This document shows positions 7,261 to 15,355 of a DNA stretch of 31,954 nt, in pieces. The notes under the pieces were generated by a model, which saw only the letters and a program-made list of their open reading frames with translations, was not told where the DNA came from and made no database searches. Each line of letters opens with the position of its first letter. Positions within the stretch are counted from its first letter, which is position 1. The stretch is from CAZCFB01 sp964511535 (GTDB taxonomy: Bacteria > Myxococcota_A > Polyangia > GCA-2747355 > CAZCFB01). The stretch lies in assembly GCA_964511535.1 (NCBI GenBank), contig CAZEFW010000105.1:1-31954 (forward strand), read 5' to 3'. Made by a program: the position numbers and the translations under genes.

Positions 7261-7950
7261 TCAATCGTCCGAGCTGCCGCCCGTGAAGCGCAGCACGTAG
7301 TACAGCAGCGTCAGCACGCTGGTGATGAGCGCGGCGACATAGGTGAGCGCGGCGGCGTTGAGCACCTTGCCCACCTGCTTCTCCTCGGGGGCGGTGATGA
7401 TGCCGTCCTGCAGCAGGTGCTTGCGCGCCCGCGAGCTGGCGTTGAACTCCACGGGGAGGGTGACCAGCTGGAACAGCACCACCGCGGAGAAGAGCAGGAT
7501 GCCGAGCCAGATCAGCCCCGACATCTGCAGGAAGTAGCCGCCGATGATTGCGATGAAAGACATGTTGGATCCAAGGTTCGCCGGCCCCACCAGGTTCTGC
7601 CGCAGGGTCATGGCGGAGTACCCCTGGGCGTGCTGCAGGGCGTGCCCGCACTCGTGGGCCGCCACGCCCACGGCGGAGATGGATCTCCCGTGGTAGACGT
7701 CCGGCGACAGCCGCACCACCCGCTTGGACGGGTCGTAGTGGTCCGAGAGCCAGCCCTCGTGGGGCTCCACCCGCACACCCCGGACGTTGTTGCGGCGAAG
7801 CAGCTCCTTGGCCACGTCGGCGCCGGTCATGCCCTTGCCGATGGGCACCTCGGCGTATTTCTTGAACGTCCGCTTGACCTTGAACGAGGCCCAGAGCGCC
7901 AGCAGCATGCCGGGCCCGACGATGAGAAAATAAGTGGGGTCGAAGAACAT
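7261..7950 (-). CDS. YugP-like membrane zinc metallopeptidase
   Basis: 229 residues. The start at 7950 (MFFDPTYFLIVGP) is preceded by an AGGAGG site 6 nt away; an in-frame ATG 10 codons earlier has none. The layout matches the YugP / Zn_peptidase_2 family. There is an N-terminal membrane helix, a cytoplasmic linker ending in LSPDVYHGRSISAVGVAAHECGH-type sequence (HExxH zinc motif at H99-E100-H103), two central membrane helices with the family word LPVEFNASSRA between the second helix and the tail, and a last helix near the C-terminus. The family is an uncharacterised membrane protease group thought to take part in membrane-protein turnover. It diverges from the lipoprotein gene at 8178. Confidence 0.88.
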   Translation of the reverse strand: MFFDPTYFLIVGPGMLLALWASFKVKRTFKKYAEVPIGKGMTGADVAKELLRRNNVRGVRVEPHEGWLSDHYDPSKRVVRLSPDVYHGRSISAVGVAAHECGHALQHAQGYSAMTLRQNLVGPANLGSNMSFIAIIGGYFLQMSGLIWLGILLFSAVVLFQLVTLPVEFNASSRARKHLLQDGIITAPEEKQVGKVLNAAALTYVAALITSVLTLLYYVLRFTGGSSDD

Positions 7951-8057
7951 GTCGGCCTCCTGAATCAGATGGCACCCCATAAGGTGGTGCCTGACCCGGA
8001 CCTGTCAAGCATGATGCGCTGCGTCACGCTCCGGAACGGTCCCCCGGGTCTATATAC

Positions 8058-8086
8058 TTGCTTAACTGGCGATTCCTGGGTAAATA
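8058..8086 (+). promoter_or_regulatory. Candidate promoter of the EF-hand-type lipoprotein gene
   Basis: The 227-bp divergent gap 7951-8177 is clearly more AT-rich than its surroundings. TTGCTT (8058-8063) and TAAATA (8081-8086) are 17 bp apart, a plausible sigma-70-type pair although the -10 is poor. Transcription from here would leave an 85-nt leader ending in an AAGGAG ribosome site. Nothing else recognisable lies in the gap. Confidence 0.3.
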
Positions 8087-8177
8087 AGGACGGCTCGAAT
8101 TTTTGTTCTAACAACTGGAATCGCAATTTGGCGGCCCCTGGCGGGCCGCGGAACCCTTAACAAGGAGATTAGTAAAA

Positions 8178-9170
8178 ATGCGCAGGACCTTGACTGTTAT
8201 GCTCGCCCTCGCCCTGGCCTTTTCCCTGGCCTGCAGCGATGACTCCGGCACCACCACCAAGAAGGACGGCGGCGGCGGCAACGTTGACGGCGGCGGCACC
8301 ACACCGGATATGCCGAAGGCCTCCAAGATCGATTGCACCGCCAACAAGTGCTACGACTACGTCACCAGCAAGCTGGTTCTGCCCACCGACTCCACCGAGT
8401 CCGAGAAGTACGCCCTGGAGTTCAAGGGCAAGAAGTACAACTCCCTGGGTGGGATCCTGGCCCTCATCGTGAGCCAGGCCCCGGATCTGAACATCGCCGC
8501 CGAGATGGACGGCGCCATCTGCGAGGGCAAGGCCCTGATCCTGATGCGCGCTCAGGCCGCCAGCCTCACCGCCGGCGCCGCCACCGTCCAGGCGTGGGTC
8601 GCCAAGGAGAAGGCGTGCTGCACCACCACCACTGACAACAAAGAGTGCTGCACCGAGGCCGCCACTGCCTGCTTCAACGGCACCACCGAGTTCACCGCTG
8701 ACACCACCGCCTCCGGCGAGCAGCTGTTCGGCGGCAACATCAGCGGCGGCAAGCTGACCGCTGGCCCGGCCAAGATGAAGCTGAACCTGACCCTGAGCGG
8801 CAACGCCAAGCTGGCCCTGAACCTGATGGCCGTCACCATCAAGGGCAAGATCACCGCCAGCGGCGTGACCGAGGGCGTGCTCTCCGGCGCCATCCCCAAG
8901 TCCGACCTGGACACCGTCGTGGTCCCGCAGATCGCCACCATGGTCAACACCGTCTACACCGACGCCAAGACCGACCAGAAGACCAAGGACCTGCTCAAGA
9001 CCCTGTTCGACGCCAACAAGGACGGCAAGATCACCAAGGACGAGGTCGCGGGCAACGGCCTGATCAAGACCTTCCTGGACGGCGACGTTGACGTGGACGG
9101 CGACGGCAAGAAGGAGCTCAGCCTGGGCCTCGGCTTCACCGCCACCGGCGCGAAGATCAAAACTAAGTAG
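8178..9170 (+). CDS. Lipoprotein with EF-hand-like calcium loops
   Basis: 330 residues. The start follows an AAGGAG site. The signal peptide ends in lipobox SLAC, and a Gly/Asp/Thr-rich linker follows. The middle contains a Cys cluster (KACCTTTTDNKECC) and a repetitive beta-strand-like region rich in Lys/Leu/Asn/Gly. Near the C-terminus DANKDGKITKDE (about residue 278) fits the 12-residue EF-hand loop. DVDVDGDGKKE about 25 residues later fits a second, less regular one. A calcium-responsive envelope lipoprotein is the likely role, but no homologue is recognised. Codon use is strongly biased to C-ending codons, which suggests high expression. Two hairpins follow the stop codon. Confidence 0.75.
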   Translation: MRRTLTVMLALALAFSLACSDDSGTTTKKDGGGGNVDGGGTTPDMPKASKIDCTANKCYDYVTSKLVLPTDSTESEKYALEFKGKKYNSLGGILALIVSQAPDLNIAAEMDGAICEGKALILMRAQAASLTAGAATVQAWVAKEKACCTTTTDNKECCTEAATACFNGTTEFTADTTASGEQLFGGNISGGKLTAGPAKMKLNLTLSGNAKLALNLMAVTIKGKITASGVTEGVLSGAIPKSDLDTVVVPQIATMVNTVYTDAKTDQKTKDLLKTLFDANKDGKITKDEVAGNGLIKTFLDGDVDVDGDGKKELSLGLGFTATGAKIKTK

Positions 9171-9191
9171 CAGCCCGACACGCCTTCCGGA

Positions 9192-9206
9192 GGTTCCGAA
9201 GGAACC
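9192..9206 (+). terminator. GAA-loop hairpin after the lipoprotein gene
   Basis: GGTTCC and GGAACC form a perfect 6-bp stem closed by a GAA triloop, 22 nt past the stop codon. The same C-GAA-G closing occurs in the hairpins at 28629-28647 and, on the minus strand, at 878-894. Confidence 0.4.
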
Positions 9207-9228
9207 GAGGACGGAGGGCTACTCCCCC

Positions 9229-9272
9229 GGAGGGGCGCTGAACGACCTCAGCGGTCGACCTCGCGCCCCTCC
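9229..9272 (+). terminator. Strong nested hairpin after the lipoprotein gene
   Basis: Perfect 10-bp arms GGAGGGGCGC (9229-9238) and GCGCCCCTCC (9263-9272) enclose a smaller GACC / GGTC stem. The GC-rich stem with no T tract would suit a Rho-assisted or structural 3' end for the upstream lipoprotein mRNA. Confidence 0.5.
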
Positions 9273-9288
9273 CCTCTCCCTCCCAAAA

Positions 9289-9384
9289 AGCACCAGCCTC
9301 AGCACCAGCCTCAGCGACAGCTACAGCACCAGCCTCAGCTACAGCACCAGCGTCAGCTTCAGCGGCAGCCTCAGCTACAGCGGC
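9289..9384. repeat. Sixteen AGCNNC hexamers in perfect phase
   Basis: 96 bp of uninterrupted six-base units in which positions 1-3 are always AGC and position 6 always C. Positions 4-5 take the values AC, CT, GA, TA, GT, TT or GG. Read as codons on the plus strand every second residue is Ser, and on the minus strand every second residue is Ala. No credible start or gene frame includes it. It lies between convergent genes, downstream of the 9229-9272 hairpin. Confidence 0.85.
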
Positions 9385-9400
9385 AGCCGGCTCCGGATTC

Positions 9401-9440
9401 TGTCATTCCGTCGTTTCGTCGTTTCGTCGTTCTGTCATTC
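9401..9440. repeat. 8-bp tandem array, GTCGTTTC family
   Basis: Five 8-bp units in phase (TGTCATTC, three CGTCGTTT/C units, TGTCATTC), symmetrical in order. The stop codon of the leftward cupin gene (9435-9437) lies inside the last unit. The word fits the same GKCRTTYY pattern as the array at 6490-6536. Confidence 0.85.
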
Positions 9441-9950
9441 AGCGGCAAAGCCGCCGCCCCCCAAAAGCCGCTCCAGGTACGCCCCCGCCCCGGGCTCCCC
9501 CTCGCGCGGGGCCCAGGGGGCGAAGTCCTTGTCCGACGCCGGCACGTAGGGACCTGGCTTGGCCTCGTAACAGGTGGCGTGGGGCGTCAGCGCGGCCAGG
9601 GTGTGCCACACGCCGGGCGCCAGGTCGATGCCCGGGGCCAGATCGGGCCGCGCGGCGTCCATGCCCAGCTCGTACCTCGCGGTCACCTGCCCCGTATCGT
9701 CGAAGATGAAGAACGCCACCACCCCCTCGAGCATCAGGAACGACTCCGCCTTGGGCGGGTCGAGGTGGCGGTGTGGACAGATGTAGGTCCCGCGCACCAG
9801 CACGTTGAGCAGCCGGTTCGGGTTCTCGTCAAAGGTCTGGTGGAAGTTGTAGTTCTTTCTCAGGCGCGGAGATCCCTCGGCCTCCCGGCGCACCCGGTCC
9901 AGCAGGGCGCGGTCGATGAGCTGGATCCCGCCGTCGTCGCGGTCGTTCAC
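9435..9950 (-). CDS. wbuC: WbuC-family cupin-fold metalloprotein
   Basis: 171 residues from a GTG at 9950 that overlaps the TGA of the upstream response regulator (GTGA), so translation is probably coupled. Longer readings of this frame run antisense-like through the regulator gene and are rejected. Family hallmarks are SPRLRKNYNFHQ (residues 27-38), PHRH (H60, H62) with a nearby Glu (E69), FFIFDDTGQV and the cupin-2 word GVWHTLAAL, then DFAPWAPREGE. WbuC proteins are small metal-binding cupins first named from O-antigen clusters; their reaction is not settled. No sugar genes surround it here, so the pairing with a regulator is unusual. The gene symbol marks family resemblance only. Confidence 0.8.
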   Translation of the reverse strand: MNDRDDGGIQLIDRALLDRVRREAEGSPRLRKNYNFHQTFDENPNRLLNVLVRGTYICPHRHLDPPKAESFLMLEGVVAFFIFDDTGQVTARYELGMDAARPDLAPGIDLAPGVWHTLAALTPHATCYEAKPGPYVPASDKDFAPWAPREGEPGAGAYLERLLGGGGFAAE

Positions 9951-10597
9951 GGTTCGATGATCCCTCGCCGGATCGCCTCGGTCACCGCCTCTGTGCGGTT
10001 GGAGACGTCCAGCTTGGCGTAGATATGTTCCAGATGAGTGCGCACGGTCGCGGGGCTGACCCCCAGGGCCTCGGCGGCCTCCCGGTTGCTCAACCCGCGG
10101 GCGATGAGCCCCAGGATCTCTGTCTCCCTGGGCGTGAGCCGCGGGGCGCCCTCCTCCTGGTCCTGGGCCTGAAAGTGCCGGAGCAGGCGCCGCGCCAGCC
10201 GCGGCTGGATCACGCTGCCGCCGGCGTGTACCTCGCACACGGCGTCCACCACCCGCTCGGCCGGCGTGCCCTTGAGCAGGTATCCCGACGCGCCTGCGCG
10301 CACCGCCTCGAGGACCTTCTCCTCCTCGTCGAAGATGGTGTAGATCAGGATCTCCACCTCCACCTCGGCGCGCCGCAGCTCCCGGATCACGCCGATGCCG
10401 TCCAGGTCGGGCAGGCCGAGATCCAGCAGCACCACGTCGGGGCGCTCCTGAAGGATGAGGGCCACGGCGCTCTTGCCATCCCGGGCGGCGCCCACGACCT
10501 CCACCTGCTCGAACGCCTCGAGTAACCGGCGCTGCTGCTGCAGGATGGTGGCCTGGTCCTCCACCAGGATGAGCCGGATCGGCTTGTCGTTGGTCAC
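9947..10597 (-). CDS. NarL/LuxR-type response regulator
   Basis: 216 residues. The N-terminal receiver domain has acidic residues at EDQ (about 13-14), phospho-acceptor D59 in VVLLDLGLPDLDG, and a Lys in LLKGTP. The C-terminal LuxR-type helix-turn-helix reads LTPRETEILGLIARGLSNREAAEALGVS-like sequence and then TVRTHLEHIYAKL. It would bind DNA as a phosphorylated dimer. No histidine kinase gene is adjacent, so its partner lies elsewhere. Its stop overlaps the GTG start of the WbuC-like gene. The PEGA-protein gene diverges from its start and is a possible target. Confidence 0.92.
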   Translation of the reverse strand: MTNDKPIRLILVEDQATILQQQRRLLEAFEQVEVVGAARDGKSAVALILQERPDVVLLDLGLPDLDGIGVIRELRRAEVEVEILIYTIFDEEEKVLEAVRAGASGYLLKGTPAERVVDAVCEVHAGGSVIQPRLARRLLRHFQAQDQEEGAPRLTPRETEILGLIARGLSNREAAEALGVSPATVRTHLEHIYAKLDVSNRTEAVTEAIRRGIIEP

Positions 10598-10654
10598 GCT
10601 GCGAGTTTAGCCTGATAATTGCTGCTGTTCACCTCCCCGTGGACCGCTTTATCA

Positions 10655-10683
10655 TTGGGGGCGAACAGACGAGCCGTTATACT
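10655..10683 (+). promoter_or_regulatory. Candidate promoter of the PEGA-protein gene
   Basis: TTGGGG (10655-10660) and TATACT (10678-10683) are spaced 17 bp. The -10 differs from consensus at one base. It lies in the 134-bp gap between the divergent regulator and PEGA genes, about 40 bp before the chosen start at 10732. Confidence 0.4.
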
Positions 10684-10731
10684 GACCGACGAACTCAGAG
10701 TTCCACCAATGTCCTCGAACCAGGTGTTGAG

Positions 10732-11964
10732 ATGATCCCTCGCACGATCCCCCTGGCCCTCGCCGCGGCCATCCTGCTCCAGGCCCCGCAGGCCGCTGCT
10801 CAGTATTCGCTGGCCGTGCTCGGGGTGGACCCCGGCGCTGGCCCGGCCAACCGTGCGGCGTGCCTCTTCACGGGCCTCAAGCGACAAGTCAAGCGCGCCC
10901 CAGGTTTTGATCTGGTGCCGGGCAAGAACCTCGACGAGATCAAGCTGGTCTTCGGCTGCTTCAACGAGGCGCCCAAGTGCATGGCCCGCGCGGGCAAGAG
11001 CCTGCAGGTGGAGAAGCTGCTCTGGGGGCGCGTGGAGGCCAGGGGTGATGGGCTGAGGCTGCGCCTGATGCTGCTGGACGTGGGCCGCGCCCGCATCGAA
11101 AAGACCGCCGCCGAGGCTGTGACCCGGCGGGACCTGGCGCGCAGCTGCGCCGCCGAGGCGGTGAGCCGCCTGGCCACCACCCTGCTGGCCACCCGGCGGG
11201 CAGGCCTCGCCATCCGCGTCAACGTTCCCGGCGCCCGCATCACCGTGGGCCCGCGCTTCATCGGCATCGCGGAGGCCTCGCGCCAGATCAAGTCCGAGCT
11301 CCCCCCCGGCACCCACCTGGTGCAGGTCAAGGCCAAGGGGTACCAGAACTGGGAGCAGCAGGTGACCATCGCCGCGGGTCAGCAGCGGACGCTGGACGTG
11401 GAGCTCAAGTCGCTGCAGCCGGCCGTGGCGGATATGCCCGGCACGCCGCCCGAGGTGGCGCCCCCTTCCGAGGAAGAGGGCACCCCGAACCTGGGCTGGA
11501 AGGTGGCGTTCTGGGGCAGCGCGGCCGCCACCGTGGGCCTCGCCATCGGCATGGGGGTGACCGGCTCGCAGGTGCTCAGCGCCGAGAAGGACAAGGAGGA
11601 GCTGATCACCGAGTACCGCCAGAAGCACAACATGCGCGAGGCCCTGCCCCCGTCCCACGGGGACGTATGCAGCGACCCGAAGAATGCCCCCGGCGGCAGC
11701 AAGCTCACCGACGATGAGGTCCGTGACCTGCAGGGCATCTGCGACCGCGGCAAGTCCAAGGCGCTGGTGACCAACGTGCTCATCGGCGTCACGGTGGCCA
11801 CGGCGGCGCTCACCGGGTTCCTGTACTACAAGGCCTACGCCTCGGGCAGCCAGGAGGCCGCCGCGGTCGACGACTCCCAGGTTGAGGTGGAGAAGGTGTC
11901 CTGGACTCTGACCCCCAGCGCGGGGCTGGGCGGCGCGGGCGTCGGGTTCGAGCTGACGTTCTGA
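10732..11964 (+). CDS. PEGA-domain envelope protein
   Basis: 410 residues from 10732, where a signal peptide begins (MIPRTIPLALAAAILLQAPQ, cleaved after AAAQ or nearby). The in-frame ATG 31 codons earlier overlaps the promoter and adds no homology. Residues 25-150 resemble the secreted sensor-like domain that often precedes PEGA in myxobacteria (CLFTGLK, KLLWGRVE). A PEGA domain follows at about 160-228 (LAIRVNVPGARITVGPRF, LPPGTHLVQVKAKGY). After a Pro/Glu linker come two hydrophobic helices (about 265-285 and 345-370) with a Cys-containing loop between them. PEGA domains bind surface or wall polymers. The role here is unknown; an envelope-anchored structural part is likely. Confidence 0.8.
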   Translation: MIPRTIPLALAAAILLQAPQAAAQYSLAVLGVDPGAGPANRAACLFTGLKRQVKRAPGFDLVPGKNLDEIKLVFGCFNEAPKCMARAGKSLQVEKLLWGRVEARGDGLRLRLMLLDVGRARIEKTAAEAVTRRDLARSCAAEAVSRLATTLLATRRAGLAIRVNVPGARITVGPRFIGIAEASRQIKSELPPGTHLVQVKAKGYQNWEQQVTIAAGQQRTLDVELKSLQPAVADMPGTPPEVAPPSEEEGTPNLGWKVAFWGSAAATVGLAIGMGVTGSQVLSAEKDKEELITEYRQKHNMREALPPSHGDVCSDPKNAPGGSKLTDDEVRDLQGICDRGKSKALVTNVLIGVTVATAALTGFLYYKAYASGSQEAAAVDDSQVEVEKVSWTLTPSAGLGGAGVGFELTF

Positions 11965-11970
11965 AAAGCA

Positions 11971-11984
11971 GGCTTGAGGCTTGA
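11971..11984. repeat. GGCTTGA doublet in convergent gap
   Basis: Two GGCTTGA heptads, followed by GGGTGGA, fill most of the 39-bp gap between convergent genes. The heptad is the one seen at 858-976 and 28546-28628. Confidence 0.75.
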
Positions 11985-12003
11985 GGGTGGATAGCCCTGC
12001 GCG

Positions 12004-14706
12004 CTACTTCACTCCCAGCCGCTTCTTGAGCTTCGCCGCGCCCTGCAGCTTCTTGTCGATCATCAACGCGGTCTGCAGGTGCCAGCGGGCCTTCTTGATG
12101 TTCCGCCTGGGCGCCCTGGCGTCGTGGGCCCGGGCCAGGGCCAGGTGCAGGCGGGCCGAGGCGGGCTGGATGTAGTAGGCCAGCCGCCCGTAGCGCCGCA
12201 CCCCCGCGTGGTCCCCCTTCTCGGCCAGCAGCTGCACCAGCCGCAGGGCGTAGGCGGCTCGCTGCTGGTCCAGCTGCACCAGCGCCTTGAGCTCCCGGAT
12301 CAGCGCCGGCAGGTCCTTCGCCTTTTCATAAGCGCCCACCATGAGCATGTAGGTCTGGGCGCGCTCGGGGTCGAGCTTCTTTGCGCGGTCGAGGTGACGC
12401 TTGCCCGCTGCCAGGTTCCCCAGGTCCAGCATCAACCGCCCCAGCATCAGCCGCACCTCGTAGCCGTCGCCGCCGGCGGCCAGCAAGCGCTTCAGCGTGG
12501 CCACCGTGCCGGCCAGGTCGTTGCGCGCGAGGTGCAGCTGCGCCGAGGTGAACAGGGCCAGCTTGTCGTCCTTGCGCGCCGCCAGCACCCGCTCTGCCTG
12601 ACGCTGGGCTTCCTGCTTCTTGCCCGCCACCAGCAGCGCCACCGTCAGCGCCGCCCGGGCGTCCAGGTCGCCGGGACGCGCCTTGACCGCGCGCAGCCTC
12701 GCGGCGAGGTCGCTGTAGCGCTCGGGGTCCACGTAGAAGCCCTTGTTGTAGTGAGCCAGCCGCTTTTTCTGCGCAGCCCAGAACCGACGGTCCAGCTCCT
12801 TCAGGCTCTGCCCGCCGGTGATTATCGGCAGCACCTGCGCCACGCGCTTGCCCCTGGCGAACGCCTTGAGGCCGGCGATGACCCGGGCCAGGCCGTGGCG
12901 CTGCACCAGATAGCGCGCCAGCAGGCTGCCCTGGTAGTAGGCCAGCACCATGTCGTTCATGTTTCGCGCCCGGGTGAAGGCGGTGTTCATGTGCCGCACC
13001 GAGCGGCGCTTGCCCCGGGCCATGGCGCGGAAGATGTCGAAGTCATGCTCGCGCTTCCACTCGGGCCGGCGCAGCGTCGGCTCCATGTCCGCCAGGCCCT
13101 CGGTGAGCCAGCGCGGTACGCGCGAACGGCTCAGCTGGATGGTGAACACATGGTTCAGCTCGTGCCACAGCACCTGCCCCCAGTTGAACCGCCCGGCCAG
13201 CGGGCTGATGGAGGTGATCACCTTGCCGAAGCACACCCCCAGGGCGCCCAGCCCCGGCAGCCCCACGGTGCGCACCGCGTAGTGCTTCGGGTTGCGGAAC
13301 AGCTCCACGGTGATGGGCCCGGACGGCTTGAAGCGGTACTTCTTGACGTACAGCGCGTACGCCTCCTCCAGCAGCGGGATCACGGTGCGCTGCAGCAGCG
13401 CTGCCTCGTCCCTGTGCACGCGCAGGCGGAAGTGCTTGGAGGAGACGAAGGTGTACTCCCTGGCGATGACGTCCTCGAACAGGTTCAGCAGGTTGAAGGT
13501 GCGCACGTTGAACCGGTCGCCCTTCCACGCGCGCTTCAGGTAGGTCAGCCCGGTCTTGTCGTCGCCCTGCCGCAGGTAGTTGGTGCCGAGCGACGCCAGG
13601 GCGTACCAGTCGCGCGGATCCAGCTTGATGGCGAGGTGCCCCATCTTCAGCGCCTCGGCGTAGCGGTGGTGGCGCACCATGTGCCGCACCACCACGCGGT
13701 AGAAGGCGCCGTGGCGCGGGTTGAGCTGCAGCACCTTGGCGCGGGTGCGCTCGAAGCTGCCCTTGTCGTCGCGCAGCACGAAGCTGGCGGCCAGGGTGCT
13801 CAGGGCGAGCAGGTGGCGCGGGTTGCGCTCCAGCGCGCGCACCAGCTGCTCCTCGGCCTCTCGGTACTGCTCGGCGTCGAGCATCACCGACGCCAGCGCG
13901 ACCCGGGGCTCCGGATCCCCCGGCGCCACCTTCCGGGCGCGCGCCAGCAGCTTGAGCGCCGCCGTGACGTCGGCGGTCTGCTCCAGCTTGACCCGCGCCA
14001 TGCCCACCAGGGCGCGCGGGTGGTTCGGGTTCGCCCGCAGCACGTCTCCGAAGTGGCGCTCGGCGTGGCCCGCCTCGTACTTCTCCAGCGAGATCTCCCC
14101 CAGCTCCAGGTACGCCTCGAGGAACAGCGGGTCGGTGCTCTTGGCGTCCTTGAGGGTGTCGGCCGCGTCACGGAAGTTGTCCGTGTAGCGGCAGGCCATG
14201 GCCACCAGGGTCAGCTGCTCGGCGGAGGAGCGGTCGATCTTGTCGCCGTCGAACAGGTCGTACAGCCGCTCGAAGGCCGCCTTCGCCTGCTCGGCCTTGC
14301 CCTGCTGCAGGTGCACCCGGCCCAGCAGCACCGCCGCGCGCATGCCCACGGCCCCCGGCTTGCCCACCACCGGCGCCAGCGCCGCCGCGGCCTCCGTGAG
14401 CTTGCCCCGGGCGAGCAGCGCGGCGCCGGCCAGCGCGCGGGCGCGGGCGCGATGGGGTTTGGCCTTCACCTTGCGCGCCGCCATGAGCGCCGCCGCGGGC
14501 TCGCCGATCTCCAGCTTGAGCCGCGCCAGGCCGAGCAGCGCCCTGCTCCGGTGCCGCCCACGCAGCAGCTTGCCGTAGGCCGCCTGGGCCGCGGCGTAGC
14601 TCCCCACGCCGTGCAGCTTCTGCGCGCGCTGCAGAGGACTGTCCGGCGCGGCCAGGCAGGGCAGCGGGATGAGTGCGGCGAGCAGCAGGGCAGGTAAGAT
14701 CTTCAT
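12004..14706 (-). CDS. TPR protein with gluzincin (peptidase MA-like) domain, exported
   Basis: 900 residues from 14706, where MKILPALLLAALIPLPCLAA gives a signal peptide; a GGAGG lies about 12 nt before. Residues about 25-430 and 600-890 are TPR-type helical repeats (many A-x-x-x-L-G-x-A-x-L patterns). In between is a metallopeptidase domain with WHELNH (H515, E516, H519) and RWLTEGLAD (E536). This is the HExxH plus downstream Glu layout of gluzincins of the peptidase MA group. It would act in the periplasm or at the cell surface; substrates are unknown. The TPR arms suggest assembly with partner proteins. The gene is among the longest in the window and is opposed by the PEGA gene. Confidence 0.85.
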   Translation of the reverse strand: MKILPALLLAALIPLPCLAAPDSPLQRAQKLHGVGSYAAAQAAYGKLLRGRHRSRALLGLARLKLEIGEPAAALMAARKVKAKPHRARARALAGAALLARGKLTEAAAALAPVVGKPGAVGMRAAVLLGRVHLQQGKAEQAKAAFERLYDLFDGDKIDRSSAEQLTLVAMACRYTDNFRDAADTLKDAKSTDPLFLEAYLELGEISLEKYEAGHAERHFGDVLRANPNHPRALVGMARVKLEQTADVTAALKLLARARKVAPGDPEPRVALASVMLDAEQYREAEEQLVRALERNPRHLLALSTLAASFVLRDDKGSFERTRAKVLQLNPRHGAFYRVVVRHMVRHHRYAEALKMGHLAIKLDPRDWYALASLGTNYLRQGDDKTGLTYLKRAWKGDRFNVRTFNLLNLFEDVIAREYTFVSSKHFRLRVHRDEAALLQRTVIPLLEEAYALYVKKYRFKPSGPITVELFRNPKHYAVRTVGLPGLGALGVCFGKVITSISPLAGRFNWGQVLWHELNHVFTIQLSRSRVPRWLTEGLADMEPTLRRPEWKREHDFDIFRAMARGKRRSVRHMNTAFTRARNMNDMVLAYYQGSLLARYLVQRHGLARVIAGLKAFARGKRVAQVLPIITGGQSLKELDRRFWAAQKKRLAHYNKGFYVDPERYSDLAARLRAVKARPGDLDARAALTVALLVAGKKQEAQRQAERVLAARKDDKLALFTSAQLHLARNDLAGTVATLKRLLAAGGDGYEVRLMLGRLMLDLGNLAAGKRHLDRAKKLDPERAQTYMLMVGAYEKAKDLPALIRELKALVQLDQQRAAYALRLVQLLAEKGDHAGVRRYGRLAYYIQPASARLHLALARAHDARAPRRNIKKARWHLQTALMIDKKLQGAAKLKKRLGVK

Positions 14707-14853
14707 ATCGCGTTCAATTCCTCCCCATTGGACCGCGCTGGGGCCATGATCCTTCCCCGGTAACCGTACCATGGCGGGGGCCGCGAGCGACCGGGGCCAA
14801 TGGTGGACGGGCCTGCGACAAACAGGGTAGCCTCAAAGCACCAAGGAGCGATC

Positions 14854-15351
14854 ATGGAGACTGAAGAGACCCAGGCGGCGGAGCAGCCGGATATTTACTG
14901 CGAGTTCGACGCTTTCTTGCGCCAGGCCATTCACGAGTACTACGAGAGCACCGGCAAGCTGGACAAGGGCAAGTTCATCGCGCTGGTAATCGCCTCGGGA
15001 GAGGTGGCCTCCCTGGCGCTGGACACGGTGACCTCCGGCGAGGGCATGAAGAAGATGGCGCTGGGAGCCGCCGGGCTCATCGCCCTGCGCTTCGGGCTGC
15101 GCTACGCCCTGGGCGGGCCGCTCGGCATCGTGCTGGCGGGGGCGACGGTGGCCTCCCTGGTGGCCTACTTCGTGCGCAACAGGGGCGAGATCAAGGAGCG
15201 CATCGTGCGCTACCGGGAGCTGGTGGGCGGGGTGCGCGCCGAGTACGAAAAGCTGCAGCAGGACCACCGGGACGGCCGCCTGGACAACCAGCAGCGCGCC
15301 CTGATGGTGGACGGCCTGATGAAGCGGTTCCTCTCTGACCTGGACGAGTGA
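14854..15351 (+). CDS. Small membrane protein of unknown function
   Basis: 165 residues. The start at 14854 has AAGGAG 7 nt upstream; an in-frame ATG at 14800 does not. The N-terminal third is acidic and Tyr/Phe-rich. Residues about 70-110 are hydrophobic and contain two probable membrane helices separated by Arg-Tyr and Gly residues. The C-terminal third is charged and likely coiled-coil (RNRGEIKERIVRYRELVGG). I recognise no family. It ends 4 bp before the lipase-like lipoprotein gene, so the two are very probably one operon. Confidence 0.7.
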   Translation: METEETQAAEQPDIYCEFDAFLRQAIHEYYESTGKLDKGKFIALVIASGEVASLALDTVTSGEGMKKMALGAAGLIALRFGLRYALGGPLGIVLAGATVASLVAYFVRNRGEIKERIVRYRELVGGVRAEYEKLQQDHRDGRLDNQQRALMVDGLMKRFLSDLDE

Positions 15352-15355
15352 TTCG

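Noticed and set aside
9088..9549. Plus-strand frame containing the Ser-alternating hexamers
   Set aside because: The frame opens inside the lipoprotein gene in a shifted phase and has no ribosome site. Outside the hexamers it reads as shadow sequence.
9951..10238. N-terminal extension of the WbuC-like protein
   Set aside because: This part overlaps the regulator gene in another frame and is Arg/Pro/Gly-rich shadow. Homology begins only near residue 9 of the GTG start.
12079..14697. 872-codon open frame on the plus strand
   Set aside because: It is antisense to the TPR/gluzincin gene. Its translation is a Gln/His/Arg/Val-rich shadow of high-GC codons without domains, and it has no ribosome site.
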